From an uncultured Lachnospiraceae bacterium (lineage in GTDB: Bacteria; Bacillota; Clostridia; Lachnospirales; Lachnospiraceae), in NCBI GenBank assembly GCA_947628955.1, contig CANRBX010000030.1, positions 1 to 34,728 of the forward strand: DNA of 34,728 nt. The letters are read 5' to 3'. The notes under the pieces were generated by a model, which saw only the letters and a program-made list of their open reading frames with translations, had not been told where the DNA came from and ran no database searches. The first letter of the stretch is position 1. Each line of letters starts with the position of its first letter. Positions 29,137 through 34,728 of this stretch are shown here, piece by piece. The translations under genes were made by a program, and so were the position numbers.

Positions 29137-31887
29137 ATGAAACAGTACAAGAACTGGAAGAAACTGCTGATGCCGGCCCTGGTTCTGTCTCTTGCCCTGG
29201 CGGCGCCGCTGCAGGCGAGCGAGGATATTTCAGGGGCAGAGGATGAGATCATTATCGATGAAACGGGTACGGCGGAGGCGGCTTCTGCCGCGAGTGATGC
29301 ACCGGCGGCCAGTATCTCATCACAGGAGCCGTTCGTCAACGAGATAGCTGAACTGCCTGACGGATCATCCGTCCCGGCGGAAGTGACGGCGGATTCCGAA
29401 GCGGAGGCGGTCAGTCAGGGGGAACCTCAGACAGCCGCTGAGTCGGTCACGTTTTATCTGGACTGGAACGGGATCGACGGGCTCTTCGGCCACTGCCTGA
29501 CATGCACCCGCGAGTACAAGGACGGTGTAAAGCCTGACTTTACGGCGGATGACGCGGCGGTCTACGGATTAAACTTTGTGGCCGCTTATGAAAAAGAGTT
29601 TGACCAGAAATCTTCCGAAGAAAAATGGAAATTCCTGAGTGAAAAGTGGGCGCAGGAGACGCCTTACGGCTACAGGTTCCTGGGCTGGTCGACAGTGCCG
29701 GCGGGAGGACAGCTGATCACGTCTGACACCCCTGTTGAAGAAGGCATGAGCTTCTATGCATACTGGGAGAAGGACGGGAAAACCAATGCCGAATTTCAGC
29801 GCATTGATCCGGCGGCAGGTCCGCTGGATGCGATCCGCATTATAGCCGGGGACGGCACGCAGTTCCTCAGCGGAACACTGCACGCGAGCAAGCATGCCGA
29901 AACGGACAACAGCTTCACGCTGAACCTGTTCTATACGCCTGTCCGCGCAGAGATCAATGATATCACATGGAATGTTGCGGTAAGCAATAAGGTCACGCCT
30001 GAAATGTTATTCGGATCTGCGAAAAAGGCCGAGACCGCGGCAGTCACAGCGGGCACCGAGGCAACGGTTTCGGCAGTCCAGATAAAGGCGGAAGGATGCA
30101 GACTGACGATCACAAACACAGATAATAAAGAGCATGTGATCACGGTCAGCGCCACGGCAAAGGGCGCGGACGGCCGGGAGTTTACCTCCCTCTCGGATGC
30201 CACGCTCAGCTTTACCCATTTCTGGGATGAAGGCAATGTGACAGCACAGCCTGACTGCGAGACAAAGGGAAGCATCCAACATACCTGTACCGTCTGCGGG
30301 GAAACAAAAACAGAAGACATCCCAGCGCTGCAGCATGTATACAATAAAAGCAAAAACTCAAGCAGAGAAGATTATTATACGGTTACACCGATAAAAGAAC
30401 CCACCTGTACAGAAGAGGGCGAAAACGAGTACAGATACAAATGCCTGCGCTGCGGAAAAGAAGCCGCGCCGGAAAGAGCCAAAGCCCCGGCCCTCGGCCA
30501 CACCTGGAGCGAAACCGTACAGGCGCCTGCTTCCTGCAATAAGGATACGCTGACCAGGCATTGTACGAGATGTGAGCTGCAGGATGTCAGCCTGGTTCCG
30601 GCATACCATCCGGAGCTGCACCAGTGGACGGAGACAGAGAGATTCCACAACAGCTGCATGAGCGACATTGTTTACGAGAGATGTGCTGTCTGCAGGGAGA
30701 CGAGAAGCCGCACGGAAGCTGCGGACAATCCGGACTGCCACTCATACGCATATGACAGCAGCATGCGCAACGACTGCTATTACGTCACCTACACATTCAA
30801 ATGTGTCTACGGCTGCGGAGCCACTCAGGTTATGCTGAAAAGCGAAGAGGGCCATGCCTGGAGCGGCTGGACGACCACCGTTTCCTTAGACAAGACGACC
30901 GGAGCCATGACACGCGTCCGGACACGCACCTGCAGCCGCTGCCAGAAGCAGGAAACCGAGGATCTGGGCACCGTCGAGGTACTGCCTGAGACTCCTGCCG
31001 GGAGCGATCCGTCAGCAAGTCAGCCGGCGGCTCCCACACCGGCAGCTTCCTTCAATACCGGAAACACAGCGGCTCCTGCTCCTGCACCGGCTGCTTCCTC
31101 CAGTACCGGAAATGCAGCAGCTTCAGGCTCCGCGCCGGCTGCTTCCTCCAGTACCGGAAGCGCAGCGGCTCCTGCTCCTGCACCGGCTGCTTCCTCCAGT
31201 ACCGGAAGCGCAGCGGCTCCTGCTCCTGCACCGGCTGCTTCCTCAAGCACCGGAACTACAGCGGCTTCGGTAACCGCATCGGCTGCTTCCTCCGACACCG
31301 GAAGCGCAGCGGCTTCGGCCACTGCACCGGCCGTTTCCTCTGACGCCGGCAGTGCAGCAGCTCCGGCCGCCGCACCGGCTGCTTCCTCTGACACCGGAAG
31401 CGCAGCGGCTTCGGATACCGCACCAGCTGCTTCCTCCGACACCGGAAGCGCGGCGGCTTCAGATACTGCACTGACTGCTTCCTCCGACACTGACAGCGAA
31501 GCAGCTTCGGTCTCGGCACCGGCCGCTTCCTCCGATACGGAAAGCGCTTCGGCTGCTTCTTCCAGTACCGGCAGCGTGAAAAAGACAGAATCGAAGAAGA
31601 CCAAACCGGGAAAAACCGCATTCTCATATGCGAAGTCCGAGAAAAAGAAAAAAGTAACTCTCAAATGGGAAAAGAGCAGCAAAGCTACCGGATACCAGAT
31701 ACAGTATTCGCTGAATAAGAAGTTTTCCTCCGGCGTTAAAACGAAAAACGTCAAACAGCTGAACCTGACAGTCTCCAAACTCAAATCCGGAAAAACCTAC
31801 TATTTCCGTATCCGCGCATACAAGAAATCAGGAGATACAACCCTGTACAGCGCCTGGAGCAAAGTGAAAAAGGTAACAGTCAAATAA
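29137..31887 (+). CDS. Large secreted surface protein with CxxC repeats, Ala/Ser/Pro repeat region and FN3 domain
   Basis: A 916-residue exported protein of unknown role, probably an adhesin or wall-associated protein. Residues 1 to about 28 form a signal peptide (MKQYKNWKKLLMPALVLSLA). Residues about 90-210 look like an InlB B-repeat-type fold (YGYRFLGWSTVPAGG, FYAYWEK). Residues about 370-615 hold six cysteine-pair units (CTVCGE, CLRCGK, CTRCEL, CAVCRE, CVYGCG, CSRCQK) each followed by an aromatic or His segment, perhaps metal-binding. Residues about 630-810 are eleven 16-residue Ala/Ser/Pro units. The C-terminus is a fibronectin type III domain (ATGYQIQYSL, YYFRIRAYK). AAGGAGG six bases before 29137 sets the start. 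No sortase motif is seen. Confidence 0.85.
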   Translation: MKQYKNWKKLLMPALVLSLALAAPLQASEDISGAEDEIIIDETGTAEAASAASDAPAASISSQEPFVNEIAELPDGSSVPAEVTADSEAEAVSQGEPQTAAESVTFYLDWNGIDGLFGHCLTCTREYKDGVKPDFTADDAAVYGLNFVAAYEKEFDQKSSEEKWKFLSEKWAQETPYGYRFLGWSTVPAGGQLITSDTPVEEGMSFYAYWEKDGKTNAEFQRIDPAAGPLDAIRIIAGDGTQFLSGTLHASKHAETDNSFTLNLFYTPVRAEINDITWNVAVSNKVTPEMLFGSAKKAETAAVTAGTEATVSAVQIKAEGCRLTITNTDNKEHVITVSATAKGADGREFTSLSDATLSFTHFWDEGNVTAQPDCETKGSIQHTCTVCGETKTEDIPALQHVYNKSKNSSREDYYTVTPIKEPTCTEEGENEYRYKCLRCGKEAAPERAKAPALGHTWSETVQAPASCNKDTLTRHCTRCELQDVSLVPAYHPELHQWTETERFHNSCMSDIVYERCAVCRETRSRTEAADNPDCHSYAYDSSMRNDCYYVTYTFKCVYGCGATQVMLKSEEGHAWSGWTTTVSLDKTTGAMTRVRTRTCSRCQKQETEDLGTVEVLPETPAGSDPSASQPAAPTPAASFNTGNTAAPAPAPAASSSTGNAAASGSAPAASSSTGSAAAPAPAPAASSSTGSAAAPAPAPAASSSTGTTAASVTASAASSDTGSAAASATAPAVSSDAGSAAAPAAAPAASSDTGSAAASDTAPAASSDTGSAAASDTALTASSDTDSEAASVSAPAASSDTESASAASSSTGSVKKTESKKTKPGKTAFSYAKSEKKKKVTLKWEKSSKATGYQIQYSLNKKFSSGVKTKNVKQLNLTVSKLKSGKTYYFRIRAYKKSGDTTLYSAWSKVKKVTVK
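31030..31575 (+). repeat. 48-base in-frame tandem repeat, about eleven units
   Basis: Each unit encodes 16 residues close to PAASSSTGSAAAPAPA. Early units carry SSSTG and APAPA, later ones SSDTG and ASDTA, so two subfamilies expanded separately. The repeat forms a stalk between the CxxC region and the FN3 domain and is likely to vary in copy number. Confidence 0.92.
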
Positions 31888-31914
31888 ACAAAAAGCCTGC
31901 GAAAGCAGAAACAG

Positions 31915-31960
31915 TGCCGCAGAGGCCCGGAGATCCGGCCCTGCGGCATTTGTTTTATAT
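31915..31960 (+). terminator. Intrinsic terminator of the surface protein gene
   Basis: TGCCGCAG (31915-31922) pairs with CTGCGGCA (31941-31948). An inner GGCC-C-GGA/TCCGGCC stem has one bulge. TTTGTTTTATATTTG follows. Confidence 0.85.
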
Positions 31961-32021
31961 TTGTTTTATATTTGTTTATATATGCAGGAATTTTGCGCAG
32001 GAAAGTCAGGCAAAAAGGTGA

Positions 32022-32051
32022 TTGACAAAACACACGGACAGAAGAGATAAT
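32022..32051 (+). promoter_or_regulatory. Promoter for truA
   Basis: A consensus TTGACA is followed after 18 bases by GATAAT. Confidence 0.65.
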
Positions 32052-32209
32052 ACAGGCGGAAGAATACGGTTTTGTTCTTTATCAGCTGCAAAATTCAGCA
32101 GAAGCTGGTATTTCGCGTGTAGATTTATTGACTTGGGCAAAGTGCCGTCCTGCGGATTTTTCATTATTGCCTGTGCCGCCAACTGAAGGGCGGCGGAAGG
32201 GAGACCGAC

Positions 32210-33094
32210 ATGAAGCAGAATTACCGGCTGACCATCGCCTACGACGGCACGCGCTACCACGGATGGGAGGCCAAGCAGAATACTGAGATGACGATCCAGG
32301 GCAGGCTGGAGCAGGTGCTCGCGCGGATGGCCGGAGAGCCTGTGAAGCTGATCGGCGCCGGCCGAACCGATGCCGGCGTGCACGCGCAGGCCATGACCGC
32401 AAATGTGCATCTTGAGATCGGGCCGGGGCGCGAGCTCCCGGGCGCGGCCTTGGAGCGGGGCTTGGATCCGTGCCCGAACACACGACCAAAACAGGGCTTG
32501 GATCCGTGCCCGATTACACGGCCGGACACACGTCAGAGTCCTTCTGCGGCCGCAGCCCTTACGGGCTCTGAGGCCGCGATCCGCGACTATCTGAACCGGT
32601 ATCTCCCGGAGGACATCTGCGTCCGCGAGGTGAAGGCCGTATCCGACCGCTTCCACAGCCGCTACAATGCCGCCGGCAAAACCTACTGCTATACCTGCTA
32701 CGACGGCCTGTCAAAGCCGGTCTTCGACCGCCGGTATGTCTATGTCCTGGACCGCTCTCCGGATCTGAAGCTCATGCGCCGGGCGGCGGGATATCTGATT
32801 GGCACACACGATTTTGCGAGCTTCTGCGGCAACCCGAAAATGAAAAAATCCACCGTGCGCACGATCGAGTCCATCTCCATCGAACGGCACGGTGAATATC
32901 TGAAGTTTCTGTACAGCGGCGACGGCTTCCTGTACCACATGGTACGCATCCTCACCGGTACGCTGCTCGAAATCGGCTTCGGGCGGCGCGCACCGGAGAG
33001 CATACCGGATCTTCTCGCCGCCAGGCAGCGCGCACAGGCCGGTTTTCTGGCCCCTGCGCAGGGGCTCTGCCTCATGGAAGTGCGCTACCTGTAA
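32210..33094 (+). CDS. truA: tRNA pseudouridine synthase A with repeat insertion
   Basis: Converts uridine to pseudouridine at positions 38-40 of the tRNA anticodon arm. The catalytic Asp lies in GAGRTDAGVHA, and later family segments are intact (RYNAAGKTYCYTCY, THDFASFCGNP, FLYHMVRILTG). The 294 residues exceed the usual 245-270. The surplus is an insertion of about 45 residues (76-123), containing GLDPCP twice (from residues 84 and 96) encoded by a 36-base tandem repeat, placed just before DYLNRYLPEDICV. The frame is preserved, so the enzyme is probably active. AAGGGAG lies seven bases before the ATG. Confidence 0.95.
   Translation: MKQNYRLTIAYDGTRYHGWEAKQNTEMTIQGRLEQVLARMAGEPVKLIGAGRTDAGVHAQAMTANVHLEIGPGRELPGAALERGLDPCPNTRPKQGLDPCPITRPDTRQSPSAAAALTGSEAAIRDYLNRYLPEDICVREVKAVSDRFHSRYNAAGKTYCYTCYDGLSKPVFDRRYVYVLDRSPDLKLMRRAAGYLIGTHDFASFCGNPKMKKSTVRTIESISIERHGEYLKFLYSGDGFLYHMVRILTGTLLEIGFGRRAPESIPDLLAARQRAQAGFLAPAQGLCLMEVRYL
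32459..32530 (+). repeat. 36-base tandem repeat inside truA
   Basis: The units at 32459-32494 and 32495-32530 share GGCTTGGATCCGTGCCCGA and the pattern ACACG-CC. The 12-codon period keeps the frame. Confidence 0.9.
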
Positions 33095-33103
33095 CGTGGC
33101 CTT

Positions 33104-34513
33104 TTATGCCCTTTTTGCATTTCTCTCATCAAGCTCGGCCCTGATCTTCTCCATCGTCTTCGCGTTCAGCTTATACCAGAACAGCGGGATAGAGGAAAGG
33201 AAGATACATGCAGCCGGAACAAGGTTTACCACGGCGTTGATGCCGGTCTTGACAGCCTCTGTCTGCTCCTGGTTCGGAACGTATCCGGAAGCGGTCAGCA
33301 GAAGCACGGTCACGGAACCGCCGACAGCGGTCGCAAGCTTCACGCCGAAACTCATGTAGGAGTAGGTAAGGCCTTCCTCACGGATCCCGTACTTCCAGTC
33401 GCCGTACTCGATACAGTCAGACAGCATGCCGGTGCAGACATTCGCGGAGGAATTGCCGAAACCGATGAACGCGCTGATGCCGAGCAGGAACGCGGTGCCG
33501 CCGTTCGGGAACATGAACATGATCACGAAACCGATGATCTGAACAGCGCTCAGGATCAGCAGCCAGTTCCTCTTGCCGAAGACACGGGTCGCCACCGGGA
33601 GGCACACGCATCCGACCAGCTCTAGGATGGTCATTGTCGTGAAGATCGGAGCGATCATTGCCGGATTGCCTACCACATAGATCACATAATAGGTCAGCAT
33701 GGACATACGGCTCATGATGGCCAGAGCGCCCGCAAACACTGCAAACACCGTGATCAGAAGCATTTTATTCTTGCACATCTTGATCAGAGATTCCAGAACC
33801 GGCTTCTTCTCGGCAGCCTGTGCCGGAGCCTCCACCTTAACGGTCTCTTTACATCTCCATGCGCACAGCCAGAAGCAGGGGAGCATCGCCACAGAGCAGA
33901 TCACTGCCGCCCAGAAATAACCGCTGGCGTCCATCGCCTTCGCTCCGGAAGCGTCGAATGAATGGCTGAAGTACAGGATGATCGGAGCCGCTGCCGCGGA
34001 GATGATGATCTTGATCACGGAAGCGCCGACCGCACGGCAGGACGTGTAGTCCATACGAACCTGAGAATCTCTCGCGATCAGGTTTACCAGACCGCCGTAT
34101 GTAATGCAGATTGCCGTATACGCCATGCCTGCGCCGATGTAGCACACCAGGCAGAGAACCACCTTTGCCAGGCCCTGCACCGGGAACACCGTGAAGGTCA
34201 ATACATTGAATATTGCGAGGAACGGCGATGCGAACATCAGATACGGGCGGAACTTGCCCCAGCGTGTTCTCGTGCGGTCTGCGATCACGCCCATCATCGG
34301 GTCGTTCACCGCATCCCATATACGCGCGATGAGCATAATGATCGAGATCGCCACACCGGACAATCCCACAACATCCGTGTAAAAGATCGTAAGATAGGTG
34401 TTGATCATCGCCCATGAAAGCTGGCTTCCCACCTCGCCGAAGCTGTAGCAGAAGCCTGTAAACCAGTTTGTCTTCTCGACGGCCGGCGCCGCCTGCATTG
34501 TCTGACTAGCCAT
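33104..34513 (-). CDS. GPH family sugar:cation symporter
   Basis: A 469-residue major-facilitator protein of the glycoside-pentoside-hexuronide symporter family (MelB/XynB-like), which imports sugars with Na+ or H+. The family loop NDPMMGVIADRTRTRWGKFR is intact near residue 70, and the protein shows about twelve membrane segments. No sugar-cutting enzyme lies beside it in this window, so the sugar is unknown. AAAGGAGG six bases before the ATG fixes the start. It ends nine bases from truA, converging with it. Confidence 0.93.
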   Translation of the reverse strand: MASQTMQAAPAVEKTNWFTGFCYSFGEVGSQLSWAMINTYLTIFYTDVVGLSGVAISIIMLIARIWDAVNDPMMGVIADRTRTRWGKFRPYLMFASPFLAIFNVLTFTVFPVQGLAKVVLCLVCYIGAGMAYTAICITYGGLVNLIARDSQVRMDYTSCRAVGASVIKIIISAAAAPIILYFSHSFDASGAKAMDASGYFWAAVICSVAMLPCFWLCAWRCKETVKVEAPAQAAEKKPVLESLIKMCKNKMLLITVFAVFAGALAIMSRMSMLTYYVIYVVGNPAMIAPIFTTMTILELVGCVCLPVATRVFGKRNWLLILSAVQIIGFVIMFMFPNGGTAFLLGISAFIGFGNSSANVCTGMLSDCIEYGDWKYGIREEGLTYSYMSFGVKLATAVGGSVTVLLLTASGYVPNQEQTEAVKTGINAVVNLVPAACIFLSSIPLFWYKLNAKTMEKIRAELDERNAKRA

Positions 34514-34728
34514 AGCTGCCTCCTTTATAATCTTTCTTTGTCCCGGGAATCATCCGCTCCGGCTGCCTCTGACGCTCGGAAAAAGCATCCTTTCAAGCAT
34601 CCTTCCGCGCGGATCTCCCTGCATAAAAAATATACAGGATGGCCCCTGAAAACCTGAGTTCCGAAGTTTAATATAAGCAAATCATCCGCAAACCCTTGTG
34701 GTCAGCGGAAATTTTTTGTCAATATTTT
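34514..34728. other. Upstream region of the symporter gene
   Basis: I see no gene and no convincing -35/-10 pair. A TTGACA on the minus strand lies at the very edge. AGCATCCTTTCA is directly followed by AGCATCCTT, a short direct repeat in the leader. No clear catabolite-repression site was found. Confidence 0.35.

Larger units (their letters stand above)
31888..32209. other. Intergenic region with terminator, promoter and truA leader
   Basis: No gene is seen. It holds the surface-protein terminator, a promoter at 32022-32051, and a truA leader of about 150 bases. GCCGCC/GGCGGC forms a hairpin just before the truA ribosome site and could limit translation. Confidence 0.5.

Overview
The window looks like chromosome from a fairly GC-rich clostridium, most probably a Lachnospiraceae member. 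This is inferred from Gram-positive style Shine-Dalgarno sites, sigma-A promoters with 17-base spacers, a CIRCE/HrcA-type heat-shock operator, surface proteins built from choline-binding-like wall repeats, and a DUF4250 gene. I cannot name the species.

Layout. 1-5400: tRNA-Lys, an AI-2E family permease, a small unknown gene, trmB, and a secreted wall-binding NlpC/P60 hydrolase. 5423-5900: a gene-free convergent interval with a cluster of DnaA boxes. 5900-17550: a large membrane-anchored protein with a degenerate C39-like end, a conserved unknown gene, a wall-binding serine hydrolase, then a leftward run of rarA, a polysaccharide deacetylase, a membrane protein, tyrS and a secreted beta-helix protein. 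17730-19106: a MATE exporter. 19117-28742 is a defence-like, partly AT-rich stretch: a Septu-type pair (ptuB/ptuA), a two-domain flavoprotein, a RelB/YoeB toxin-antitoxin cassette, DUF4250, the ClpB chaperone (a conserved gene under a CIRCE operator), a small HsdM-tail-like protein with a possible BECR-fold nuclease, and a Uma2-type nuclease. 29137-34513: a large repeat-rich surface protein, truA with an insertion, and a GPH-family sugar symporter.

Two themes stand out. First, several surface and wall-active proteins (NlpC/P60, beta-lactamase-like hydrolase, deacetylase, beta-helix, FN3 protein) suggest an envelope-remodelling neighbourhood. Second, short tandem duplications of about 29-80 bases recur across the window. 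They copy the last codons of genes past the stop codon (trmB, clpB, the 13835 gene, DUF4250), fill convergent intergenic gaps, and sit in frame inside proteins, including the housekeeping enzyme TruA. The DUF4250 duplication brackets the toxin-antitoxin cassette. This 3'-end iteration is the most unusual signal I found.
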